A stretch of DNA of 64,000 bases. Source: Hibiscus mutabilis (taxonomy: Eukaryota > Streptophyta > Magnoliopsida > Malvales > Malvaceae). Shown piece by piece: positions 35,801 to 45,845 of the stretch; within the stretch, counting starts at the first letter, position 1, and each line of letters starts with the position of its first letter. The stretch lies in assembly GCA_019671005.1 (NCBI GenBank), contig CM033718.1, positions 34,736,508-34,800,507 of the forward strand. Reading direction: 5' to 3'. The notes under the pieces are model-generated. The model had not been told where the DNA came from and did no database searches. It saw nothing but the letters and a program-made list of their open reading frames with translations. The translations under genes and the position numbers were made by a program.

Positions 35801-37721
35801 AAAGGCTGAAACCATATTAATTACCAGAGATAGCCAACCTTTCTTTTACCAAAGTGCTTTAGCTGATAGGCTATCAAACTAACATTGTAACTCCTATCAT
35901 TCTCCCTAATCGACATTGAGTTTTGCATTTGATACAAGCTTAAACCATCACTATCTTTTACTCGAATCAATTCTTAACATGAAATGGATGCCATGTGAGC
36001 TCTCATACCATGATAGTCGTTAAATATAAGAATGTCCATATCAATATTTTCTCTCCTAAGCATTAGTTAATTTTTTTCTAGACTTTATTAAACTCATCTT
36101 ATATATTTCTGATATCTAATTTGTCTGAGTGTATTCCAGAACTACTGTTTTTTCTACCTTAATACCGAAAACAGTATTGAAACATGTGGACCAAGGAGAG
36201 TTCCAACTGATGTCCCCCGGTTATTCATTATCCGCTACGAAAGGAATGGTTCTGAAGATACTTTTAAGGTTGAGAATAAAGCAAAAAGTATATGGGAATT
36301 CCACCAACAGGAAGTTGATCCTGCAGCACAGCTTTCAGTGACTTACAATGGTTCAGCAGAAGTTTCCCAGGTATAAGCATTTATCTCATGTTTAGCTACA
36401 GTGTCAGATGCCTTCTTGGTTCAGTTGTAAGAGATCAGAGTTATTCGAAGCCAACCAAAGCCAATATATAGCTATTTCCTAATTGTTCGTCAATGTTGTT
36501 TGCCACATTTGCAGATCATCCAGTGGATATCAAATATAATCAAGGATGGCGATTCCAGGAAACTCCCCTTCTATGTAAGCACCATATTGTTTCTGAGAAA
36601 TTTCAAAAAAGAAGGCTTATATTTGTGCATATCCTTTGTTTTACTTCTTTTATGTCGCTTCTTATTGCCTTTTCTTAGTATGAACTTATTGTTTAGGGCA
36701 AAATCTAGACCTATAGATAACCTTTTCTTTACATTATTTTAGTAATCAATGTTTCTCGGTCCATTCAGAATTTTTTTGGCAAGTTATATTTCCTATAACA
36801 ATTAACAAATCCGTTCATATAATGTTTTAGAGAGGGACAATTTGCTTTCCCAGCACACAGTCATGTTATCAATCTCCTTTGGAACTTTAAAGTTGCCACT
36901 GAAGCACTAAGATTAATTCCATTGCAGAGGGTAAAAACACCAGAGCTAGTTCCTGAGGATGTAGAGCCTTTCTGGTCAAGAGCTCCGCAGGGCATACTCT
37001 CCAAAAGCATGGGAGCTAAGCAAAAAATCCAACGCATTATAACCTGCATATATGATTATTTAGGCGATCCGAGGATTGGTCCAGCATTGCTTTTGGGATC
37101 CTTGATGTCCTATGGTACCATTTGGTTGATGAAGAATCAACAGAATCATTCGGTTCAGTCAAGTCAATCAAGCCAAGCAGAGAACAATGTACGTGATATT
37201 TAAGAATGCATCTCGTTTACAGTCTTGAAGTAATGTGGCTATTTCATGCCCCTAACTGGAATTCATAATAATGACCCTTATCATATATGTTACCCAGTCG
37301 GATACATATGTATCCGATAGGAATATACTCAATTTTTTCAAGTTTTCTTTTTCCCATATATTTTGAGCATCATACAGGCATCAACTAAACTGAGTTTTCA
37401 AAGACTACTGCACTGATTACAGAGTCTACATTTTATGTTTATAAGGTTTTCATTATTTCTTTTGCTAATTAGATCTACTATGATTGTTTAGCAAAGTGAT
37501 TAGGAAGATATTTTAGTTCATTGTCTATTTTGCGTTTTGCAGATGAGGTATCTTGTTTTCCGTTTTATTGTAACTATATCTTCTATATCTGCTTTCAGGA
37601 TAAATCGAGACCGAGAGAGAGACACCCAAAAAGAAATGTATCAAAACACGATCTACCTCCTTCAATAACTGATTTCAAACCAAGAAATTCATACCAGATG
37701 CCATTGTCGGACTCGGACTAA
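26830..37721 (+). CDS. J-like/thioredoxin-fold ER membrane protein (DnaJ family, HPD-less), 20 exons
   Basis: Twenty exons with GT-AG borders and continuous phase: 26830-26950, 27080-27149, 27358-27400, 27948-28025, 28145-28229, 28319-28401, 30354-30411, 30792-30902, 31257-31314, 31563-31659, 32249-32284, 33275-33411, 33518-33588, 33699-33752, 34849-34991, 35506-35646, 36140-36370, 36515-36574, 36928-37188, 37599-37721. They encode 686 residues. A signal anchor is at about 12-30. A J-like domain (38-102) has helices I, II and III, but the HPD loop reads WNS, so Hsp70 stimulation is doubtful. Two thioredoxin-like folds (about 118-255 and 281-355) keep cis-Pro loops (GLPSVLAF, SAPAVVFL) but no CXXC. 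A C-terminal membrane segment lies at about 609-627, with a basic tail. The architecture recalls animal DNAJC16. The likely role is an ER-membrane co-chaperone-like or scaffold protein; this is inference. Exon models rest on splice consensus and unbroken reading, not on transcripts. Confidence 0.88.
29245..29700. repeat. GAACGAAC-type tandem repeat in intron 6
   Basis: Dense array of AACGAAC/GTTCGTT phrases in both orientations (for example 29280-29345, 29405-29480, 29590-29680), so the block can fold on itself. It lies inside the 1.95-kb intron 6. Similar arrays occur as dispersed repeats in plant genomes. No coding content. Confidence 0.8.
29925..30110 (-). mobile_element. tRNA-derived SINE in intron 6
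   Basis: On the minus strand, from about 30110, there is an A-box-like TGGCCTAGCGGGATGAG (about 30080-30098) and a B-box GGATTCGAATCC (30045-30056), spaced as in a pol III promoter. The tRNA-unrelated body carries 'cgattcggattactc' and 'ggataccggtggtttt' and ends in a short A-run 'accaaaaaagg' (about 29925-29936). This body is the pattern of a widespread dicot SINE family as I remember it. Length is about 185 bp; target duplication not resolved. It is antisense to the host gene. Confidence 0.78.
34257..34494 (+). repeat. 119-bp tandem duplication in intron 14
   Basis: 'ctaaataaatgaaaggg' starts at 34261 and again at 34380. The two 119-bp copies differ at about two positions (ggttg/ggctg, cctag/ccttg), so the duplication is recent or an assembly artefact. 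It lies in a non-coding intron, with no effect on splice sites. Confidence 0.92.
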
Positions 37722-38154
37722 GTAGCTTCACAAAAAATGTTGGTCAAAAGTTAAGAAGCATGTCATATGACGGCCCAGCAATAATATAGAGGCTGTCGAA
37801 CCAACACATGACGAGCCAACCAATCTAGTTTTATACTTGAGAAAACTGTGAGCTGCCCTAACACTCAATCAAATATCCATGTATTTATGGCCTCTCCCAC
37901 TGGTAGCCATTGCACCTTAAAACTAGTAGCTTCACAGAAAGTCTCTTTTTCTTACTGTGAAACAATAGATGTTATACTTTAAATTTATAATTATCATATT
38001 TAGTCGAATGATTTATTTATTAGAGTATTAATTTATAATTCTAATTATGGTTGGTAATGCAATTGACATTTCATGAATAATTATAATTATGATTTATAAA
38101 TTTATTTTAATATCATATATTTACTCATTAATATATTATTTGTAGCAATTTATG
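37722..38154 (+). other. 3' untranslated/intergenic sequence after the J/thioredoxin-like gene
   Basis: AT-rich. No further reading frame. Possible polyadenylation region around 37960-38100 (A/T-rich runs); no unique signal can be chosen. It separates two convergent genes. Confidence 0.4.
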
Positions 38155-38406
38155 GAAAATACTTTGATAAACAAGTTTGTGTAAATTTTAGGTTTTAATT
38201 TTAAGGTTTAGAGATTTAAGTTGTGCTTTAGAATTTAGGAGTTTGTGGTTATAGGGTGTAGAATTTAATGTTTATGATTAGAGTTTAGGGTTTAAGGTTT
38301 ATGTTTTAAGGTGTTAGGACTAAGAATATATATGTTTTAAATTTTATAGTTTAAATATAAAGGGTTGTGTAAATTATTTTTACGCTGCTTGTATATTAAA
38401 ATATAA
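38155..38406 (+). mobile_element. MITE of a family with telomere-like interior, copy 1
   Basis: Left end 'actttgataaacaagtttgtgtaaat'; right end 'ttgtgtaaattatttttacgctgcttgtatatt' is its approximate inverted repeat. The interior is degenerate 'ggtttagggttta'-type sequence. Related copies lie at 41261-41501 and 42513-42729. No coding capacity. Boundaries are to within about 10 bp. Confidence 0.6.
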
Positions 38407-38867
38407 CTTATAATTTGTAATAATTTTATGAAAATTGAAGCTAAAAATATTAAAATAACTTGTTTTAAAAATATTAAAAGAGTTTGTGTATCAAAATATT
38501 TTTCTTATATATATATATATTTATAATAAAGACAATTTAGTAAATATATTTATAAATATTAAAAGAACTTGTTCACTTTGGCTCCCAAGTGAAAATTCGC
38601 CAAAATTTTTATTGGTAGCACATGTAAAGCCAAGATAGTTGATCAAGTAATTGATACGCAACAGTCCGGCACCTCTTCAGCTCCAAACATCAACAATAAT
38701 TAGTTGCAGAACTTCTCTGAGCTGCCAAACGAAATTACACTACCTCAAGCTCCGAGGTCAGATTGAGAATGGGCATCACTGCCGAAAAAATTCACCCACC
38801 AGACCACCTATCACAAACTGATCCTACTGTCCTCACCAACTGTATAGTATAGTTAAGTTCTTTTTGG

Positions 38868-40780
38868 TCACCTTGATTCAGAATGCCCCAAGCTTTGAAC
38901 TGCTAAATCCTCAGAGCACCTTAGAGCTGATCCCATGTCTGCAATCTCTTGATAACCCCTTGCTATGACCATGTTGGTGGCAATGCTTGGCATGATGCCC
39001 ATTTTATCATATCTGCGTGCAACATCATCACATCAATCATATGCTTTGCTCGAAAATGACCTTCTAACATGACCATGTACAAGGGCGCATCTACCATCAA
39101 ATCGCTGCATCTCAAATCTGAGAAAATTTTACTTGCTTCAAGTACCCGACCCTCCTTGCACATGGCCTGAATCAAGCTTGTATACATCACAAGATTTGGG
39201 GAGCCAAACAAGCCATCAAACTCATCAGTTTCATTTTCCCTGATACCAGCTCTAGTCTTCTATAAAAGGCTGAAGGCCTCCGAAACTCTTCCATCCTTGC
39301 AAAGGCCATCGATTAAACTACTTAATGTGAAAGAATTGGGCATTAATCCTGATTCCAGCATCTCTTTAAACAGCCGGAATGCCATCTTAATATTACCATT
39401 TTTACAATACCCATTAATCAAAGATGTGTAAGCCACCACATCTGGAACAAGGCCTTTGATAATCATTTCCGAGTAAAAACCCATGGCAGCTTCCATGTAT
39501 CCAGTCTTGCAATGACAGTCGATCAGCAAAGCTTTCTCCATGTTCCCTAATTTACAGTACCCATCAATCAGGGAATTGTAAGTCACATAATTAGTCAAAA
39601 CTCCACCTTCTTCCATTTTCTGCAATAAAAAGCTCCCTTCGTCCACTTTACCAATGCTACAAAGACCCTTAATTAGTATACTATATGTAAAAACATCAGG
39701 CAAAATTTTCATCTTCTCCATTTCTGAGATCAACTCCACTGCTTCAGATACATTGCCTGCCCTACAGTAGCCATCAATCAAGCAATTGTATGCAAAAATG
39801 TAGGGCAAAACACCATACTTAAGCATACACACCAAATAACTCCTTGCTACTATCAGTTCACCCATCTTACAAAGTCCATCAATCAGGATACCAAAAGTAA
39901 CAAGATTTGGTCCCAAACCATCACTAATCATCATCCGGTATATTTCAAAGGCTCGTTTGAAGTTATTCATCTCGAAATATCCATTCAGCAAAACATTATA
40001 AGTGTACAAATTTGGAAGGAAATGCCACTCTTTTATCAATCTAAACATGCATTCTGCCTCCAGCATCTTACCTTCACTACAAAGAAACTTTATGACAGTC
40101 GTGTATATGACAACATTGGGTGGAAATCCTTTCATCAAAAGATCATAAAACAAGTCGCGGGCCTTCAAAACATCACCTTGATAACAACGACAATTTATCA
40201 ACACCCCATAAGTGCCAACATTAGGCAAAAAGCCCCGTGAAAGCAATTCCTTGTAAAGATCCCACATGAGTTAAACTTGCCCAACTTTACTAACCCATGT
40301 AAAAGTGCATTACAAGCCTGCATTTGAGGTAAAGTTTTGATAATTCTATAAACCCACAATGCATCTTCGATTAAACCCATCAGGGAAAATGCAATGGTTA
40401 AGGATCCAAACACATTGGGAGTGAATTTTGAGGTTTGTAACCTGTTAAGGGCATTGAAAATTAAATGGCAGGCACGGTGGGGCATCAAAGAGCTTTGGAT
40501 GGCTTCGATGAGGAATTTTATCAAACACCTGGCGTCCACGTAAAGTCCAGCACCTGTCAAGAGGTGAATCATGGCTGAATAAGGCTCCAGATTCTTCAAA
40601 GGGTTTAAGAGATTGGCATTGGCATTGGAATTGAAAAGCTTGAGAGCTTGGTGAGGGTTTCGGGTATTGAGGGTATCCTTCGTCAGATTCAGATGATGAG
40701 AAAGATGCTATTTTACAAAGGCTTGAAGGGTATTTGGTGAAAAGAAATGGCGATTGTTTACGCGGGAATAGCTTCAGCAT
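38868..40780 (-). pseudogene. P-type PPR protein gene, At5g61400-like, disrupted
   Basis: Starts at ATG 40780 (MLKLFPRKQSPFLFTKYPS, a plausible organelle-targeting N-terminus). About a dozen 35-residue pentatricopeptide repeats run to TGA at 38868-38870. Such proteins bind organellar RNA. Lesions: a frameshift at about 40690; a frameshift at about 40270 (the repeats resume at MWDLYKELLSRGFLPN); an in-frame TAG at 39260-39262 after SEAFSLL, the frame then continuing KTRAGIRENETDE; a frameshift at about 39005, after which KMGIMPSIATNMVIARGYQEIADMG is readable; and about 20 residues missing between repeats (EKALLIDCHCK, about 39525). The longest intact part is 39260-40267 (335 residues). The pattern of repeats recalls Arabidopsis At5g61400. 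Assembly errors could explain single-base shifts but hardly the 60-bp loss. Confidence 0.85.
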
Positions 40781-40960
40781 TGTTCAACATAGAGGTTTGC
40801 ATGGCAGAATCACAGAAGTGGATTTTGGTTTCATATTGGGCTTGAAATGCAAACCGAATAACTTCCAATTCCAATTGCTTGTTTTATGGGATAAATAAAG
40901 CTCTACGATGAATGATGAGAGTCGGGGCTACATTACCGAAATCAAATTATTTGTAAAAGA

Positions 40961-41255
40961 CTTAAGGGTCAATTTGATTCTAAGTAAAAGATAAATAAAT
41001 AATTAATTAAGTTTTTATAAATTTTGTGCACTCAATTTAGTCCTATAATTTAAATTACAATTAATTTAGTTCTTTTGTTATGCTTACTGCATTGACTATA
41101 GTGTTGAATGTCAAAGTTCACTAATGATCAGCATGATTGACGTTAGAGAAAAAACATAATTAATCGCAATTTGAATTATGAAGGTTTAGTTGGTTGTAAA
41201 AAAATTATGGGAGCTAAATTGATTTTTTTATATTTTTAATGAGGGCTAAATTTAT
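40961..41255. mobile_element. Foldback MITE (TTAAGGGTCAATTT type)
   Basis: Left arm 'cttaagggtcaatttgatt' (40961) and 'caatttagtcctataattt' (41031). The right arm mirrors it: 'gaattatgaaggtttagttgg' and 'gagggctaaatttatgag' (41170-41258). About 295 bp with no coding capacity. A relative, with an insertion inside, is at 43261-44025. Confidence 0.55.
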
Positions 41256-41260
41256 GAGAA

Positions 41261-41501
41261 AAAGTTTGATATACAGTCTGTGTAAATAAATGTATGCATG
41301 TATTTTTAAAATTTAGGGATTAGGGATTTAATTTAGGGTTAAAAATTTAGGGTTTAAGTTGTAGGGTTTATAATTTAAGGTTAATGTTTAGAATTTAGGC
41401 TTTAGGGTTTAGGTTTTAAAGTATTAGCGTTAGGAATTTAGAATTGATAAAAACACAAGCTTGTGTAAAATTAGTTTTACATAGCTTGTATATAAAAGTT
41501 T
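41261..41501 (+). mobile_element. MITE of the telomere-like-interior family, copy 2
   Basis: Ends 'gtttgatatacagtctgtgtaaat' and 'ttgtgtaaaattagttttacatagcttgtatat'. The interior is rich in 'tttagggttta' (41313-41420). Same organisation as 38155-38406. Confidence 0.6.
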
Positions 41502-41720
41502 TACCCTAAATTTATATTCAAGCCTAATTTGTTTGTATGCTCGAAGAATAATTTGTTTATGTATATATTTTCATATTATATTTTAATTATTTTTATCACA
41601 TTTACTTCGTATCATATTTTAATATATATCATATTTTTTCATAATTTGTTACTGTTATTCAATTTTCAAATTGTTTTTATGGTAACGTATCTCAATTGAT
41701 TACATATTTTTCATGATCAC

Positions 41721-42134
41721 GGGCAAGTTATTTCGGTGACCACTTAACTATTGTGTTTAACCTATTTCGATCACTGAACTACAAAAAATTGTATAATTAC
41801 AGAATTGGACCTATTTAAATGGACCTATTTTGACCGCCGACCATTAAAATCTAACGGAGAGGTGACGTGACAGTTAAATAAAATTTATATAATTATAGAT
41901 TTAGTCCCTGTTAATTACCTATTATATCAATTTGGTCTTAATTTTAATTTAATTAAATAAAAATTAATTAACCAATCAAATAACGACACATGTCGTCACT
42001 CGATTGGATGAATTTTGATGGCCGGTGGTCAAAATAAGTCCATTTAAATAGTTAGGTGGTCGAATTTTGAATTTTTATAGTTCAATGGTCAAAATAAGTC
42101 AGACCCAATAGTTGAGTGGTCACATAGTTTGTCC
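41721..42134. mobile_element. MITE with long terminal inverted repeats
   Basis: Left end GGGCAAGTTA, then 'tgaccacttaactattg', 'atcactgaacta'; the right end read on the minus strand is GGACAAACTA, then 'tgaccactcaactattg', 'accattgaacta'. The arms pair over about 70 bp. The interior carries 'aaaataagtcc' repeats. About 414 bp, non-coding. Target duplication not identified. Confidence 0.68.
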
Positions 42135-42512
42135 ATTATTTAATTTAAAAATATTATGAACTCGTGATGCTTTTAAATTATTAATTTTTTTAATTTAAAA
42201 TATTATATATTTATATAATTTTATACATTAATAATTCTTTTATATAGATCTTAACATATTTATTAATTTGTATCACTTTATATCATTTTTTCATGTTACT
42301 TACTAATTATTTTTATGTGTCTGTTTGCGGCTCAATTTATCTAATATTTTTAATATAATTTATAGTATGGCTTTAGTTTTTTTTTTTTTTAAGAATTAGA
42401 TGATTACATAGATTTTATATCGATGTAGTTAATATTATGTTTATCTTTAATTTGATTTCCTGAAACATAGTGAGAGTATATTCTAGTAGTTTTTATTAAA
42501 GACTTACGAGTT

Positions 42513-42729
42513 ATATTTTGATACGCAAACTGTGTAAAAAATTTACACAACCCTTTTATAAAATTTAAAATATAAATCACAAACCCTAGCACCCTAAGAC
42601 TTAAACCTTCAACTCTAAATTTTAACCACAAACCTTAAATCCTACACTATAAAACCAAACTCCTAAACTCTAACCTAAAACTCTAAACCCTAAAATTAAA
42701 AGGCAAGCTTGTGTATCAAAATATTTTCC
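42513..42729 (-). mobile_element. MITE of the telomere-like-interior family, copy 3 (inverted)
   Basis: Ends 'ttttgatacgcaaactgtgtaaa' and 'aagcttgtgtatcaaaata', with interior 'aaaccctaaa' repeats, the complement of the other two copies. Orientation is therefore opposite. About 217 bp. Confidence 0.62.
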
Positions 42730-42731
42730 AA

Positions 42732-43086
42732 GACTTAAATATAAAATAAGTGTCTAAAGTATCTTATTTTTTCATTTAGGTGTCAAAACTATTCTTTTTT
42801 GGATAAAATAAGTGCCTAAAATATCTTATTTTTTCATTTAGGTGTCAAAACTATTTTTTGGATAAAATAGGTGCCTAAATTTTTTTTTTTGTCAAAATAG
42901 CTGTCTAACTTCAAAAAAAAAAAACTCAATAATTAATTGACACGTGGCCAAAAAACCAAATTCACAAAAGAGCTAGACACATATTTGAACCAAAATAAAA
43001 ACTTTAAGCATCTAGCTTATCTAAAAAATAGTTTAGACACACAAAAAAATGAGATACTTTAGGCACTTATTTTTATATTTAAGCCT
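42732..43086. mobile_element. Foldback element with internal tandem duplication
   Basis: Arms 'gacttaaatataaaataagtg'...'aaagtatctta' (42732-42772) and 'gagatactttaggcactta'...'atatttaagcc' (43050-43086) are inverted repeats of about 40 bp. The left part contains a tandem duplication of a 'cttattttttcatttaggtg' unit (about 42764-42856). Non-coding. Confidence 0.6.
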
Positions 43087-43260
43087 GTACTAAATAATTG
43101 GTCCAATCATAGGCGCGTAAATAAAATAAAATATAATTCCAAAACTATTGTTATCCAAAAAAACTCAAATCAAGCCTAAAACTATCTTAGTTGTTTCAAC
43201 TTAAAGTTACTCAAATCGGAATAAATCTGAACTCAAAAATATACCTGTTTATAAAATAAA

Positions 43261-44025
43261 GGCTTAAATATAAATTTAGTTCTCATAAAAACTAAAAAAA
43301 ATTAATTTAGCTCTCATGATTTTTTTCACTCAATTTAGCCCTCTTAATTCAAATTGCAATCAATTAAGTCATTTTGTAATGTTGGATCGTGTTAACCATT
43401 AAGGTTAGGGATGGGAATGAGTTAGGTTTTTGTCCAATCCGGACCTAACCCAAAAATATAAATTCTCCCCTGAAACCCGACTCAACGCAACATGTGGTGA
43501 TTTTCCGCCCGAACCTGAATTCAACTCGAATTTTAGGATTAAAACTCACCTTGACTCGACCGAAACAAATAAAAATTTACATTTCCCCATTTTTGTTTTA
43601 AAAATAAAGAGGGATGATAGGAAAAAAATATAAAAGTGGTATTTATAGTAATTATCTCTATTCTTTTTTATTTGATAAAATTAAGGATTTAATTAAGAAA
43701 ATATATAAAGAGAGGGGCATTATAGCATTTATCTCTAAATATATGGATGAATTGTATAAATATCTCGGGTTGAGTCTTTTTCACCCTAAATTTAAACTCA
43801 ACCTAATCCGAATTCATTTTTTTAAAAACCCAACCCTATAGGATCAGGTCAGGTTAGAACTGTCGATCTAAGTCTCATGCCATCCCTAGTTGGGTCCACT
43901 AATGGTCAACGCGATCAACATAATAGAAAGGCTAAATTGATTGCAATTTAAATTATGAGGGTTAAATTGGACGAAAAAATTTTAATTTTTACTAAGAGTT
44001 AAATTGACCCTTAAGCCTTTATAAA
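43261..44025. mobile_element. Foldback MITE split by a second element
   Basis: Outer arms 'ggcttaaatataaatttagttc' (43261) and 'gttaaattgacccttaagcc' (about 44000-44020) with matching inner steps ('caatttagccctc', 'gagggttaaattgg'; 'ccatta', 'taatgg'). The centre is interrupted by the hAT-like element at 43406-43888. Removing it would leave a palindrome of about 280 bp. Confidence 0.6.
43406..43888. mobile_element. hAT-type MITE (TAGGGATGGG ends), nested
   Basis: Ends TAGGGATGGGAATGAG and ...CTCATGCCATCCCTA are inverted repeats. The arms are rich in 'gacccga/aacctgaa'-type sequence. Related by ends and content to 48065-48560. The flanking 8-mers (ATTAAGGT and GTTGGGTC) match poorly, so the insertion is older or the ends are slightly misplaced. 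Confidence 0.55.
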
Positions 44026-44739
44026 AAGAGTATCCTTTCTATGCCACATAGATAAATATACTCAGAGTCCGACTAATGATTATTTTACTGTATCAAGAAA
44101 AAAGACACGTTGTGCAAAATGCGTTTTGTGGTTTAAGGTTTTATAAGGTTATCTTTTTTAATAAAAAACGCAATTTATTTTATGTGTTTTTGAAATGTGA
44201 AACACCATAATTCAAACATAAAACTAAAATTGTCAAAATGACTAGACATCATATTGGAGGTAAACAACGTATTTGTTCAAATTGTTCTACATTATTATCA
44301 GTCAAAGTAATTATTCGATGGAAGGCTAAGTGTGAAAGTTACCAATAAAAACAGAAGGTCAGAAGAAACAAAAATACATAATATTCATAACATAGTCAAA
44401 CACAACATAATGTGTTAGTAAAATCACAATATACTTCGGCAAACGACATCAACATGCATTCAAGAAATAAAACTATCATTATGAGGCACAGGGGACCACC
44501 CAACTACAATATTCATCGCGCATGACTTGATGCACGACTAAGCACTCAACATAGATACCTAGTCTCATACACTCAGGTAATTTGGGCATCGATTGTAAGT
44601 CTCATCACACATACAAATTGACTGTGTGGCGACATAGGGAACAAGGTCATCCATGATTTTGTGACCGTGAAAATGCATTAGAACATCGAGGCCCTCTCCT
44701 CATACTAGATGTCAGGGGTTGACAATGTTAAGATAATCA
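44026..44739. other. Intergenic sequence with no recognisable feature
   Basis: AT-rich. No gene, repeat array or RNA motif recognised on either strand. Confidence 0.4.
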
Positions 44740-45845
44740 ATCAAAGTTATTTGGTCAAGAGGAGGTGAATTGATAATTTAAAAATTAGAGGGAAGCAAAT
44801 GGAAAGATAAAAATGAGACACAAGAGATTTATAGTGGTTCAACCTTCTAAAAAGGTCTACATCCACTACCTTAGCTTCCCACTAAAGATTTCCACAAATT
44901 CACTATGAATTTCTTTCCCTTTCTAGGCTAAGGAGGCAACCCTTTACACAATCAAAACTTTTTACCCAAAGCTTTGATCAAACTATCTTTTAGGAGAAAA
45001 AGAATGCAAATTGAAAATCCTCTCAAAGGTAGTTTGTTTGCCCAAATTATAAGTTCACTCACAACCCAAAACTTGAATAAAATGATTACAATAAAGACCA
45101 CTCAAGTGGGCTACAAAGATTTTACTCTAATATCTCAAAGATGGTTGGATTTGTGTTTGAATGCTTAAGACTTGTTCAATGGTTCAATACTTGTTGTTGT
45201 AGCTTTGGAGACTTGTTTAAATACCCTCTCATTGATTTCTAACCGTTTCGGTAGTTGAGATCATCAATATAGCCGTTGGGTAGCTTTCTTCCCGCAATAA
45301 ATGTCAGGCATATCGGTACGTGAACAACTGTACCGGTACCTGCCAAAAGAAGAAAGAGCCGCTGTACAAAGGGGCACATCGATATGCGGGGTGGCATATT
45401 GGTACGAAAAGCTTATTTTATTAAGGCGTACTGATATTGTCCGTACAGTATCGGTACCAAAGTATCGGTACCAGTTTTGCTCACTAGAATCTGAAGAAAA
45501 AGTCCTTGAAAAATTGTATCGGTATACCTAAGGGTGTACGGTACGATATAACTAATTTTCAAATTTATGGTTCCAATAAAACTGAAAAGGTAACAGCTAT
45601 ATCATTAAATGCAAAGATTTTTCAAATCTAACTCGTATCGGTACGAGTAGAGCCGTACTGATACTCAAAGCATATTTGGTTCCTAGGTATGAATGGCGTA
45701 CCGATACAACTATATGCGTATCGGTACCCAATGTCTATTTTGTATAAAACGTTTTCCAGTAGCCAAAAATCGTATCAATACGACCAAGGGCCTACCTATC
45801 TATCTACCTACCTACCTACCTAGTTCACCCCTCTTATATTTTGAT
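44740..45845. repeat. Copia-type LTR-like sequence with CGGTAC motifs
   Basis: Contains 'ggtcaagaggaggtgaattga' (44753) and 'tttatagtggttcaacc...ggtctacatccacta' (44830-44865), phrases I associate with LTR regions of plant copia elements. From 45310 to 45780 there is a cluster of 'tatcggtac', 'taccggtacc', 'ggtaccga'-type motifs. It ends in a CTAC/CTAT microsatellite. The open frames 44974-45168 and 45301-45531 are translations of this sequence, not genes. No paired LTR is identified. Confidence 0.42.
45792..45822. repeat. (CTAT)(CTAC) microsatellite
   Basis: 'ctacctatctatctacctacctacc...' of about seven tetranucleotide units, at the end of the LTR-like sequence. Confidence 0.85.

Noticed and set aside
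38190..38340. Interstitial telomere from TTTAGGG-like repeats (also 41313-41420 and 42580-42690)
   Set aside because: The repeats are degenerate, short and confined within MITE-like ends, so they are not a telomere remnant.
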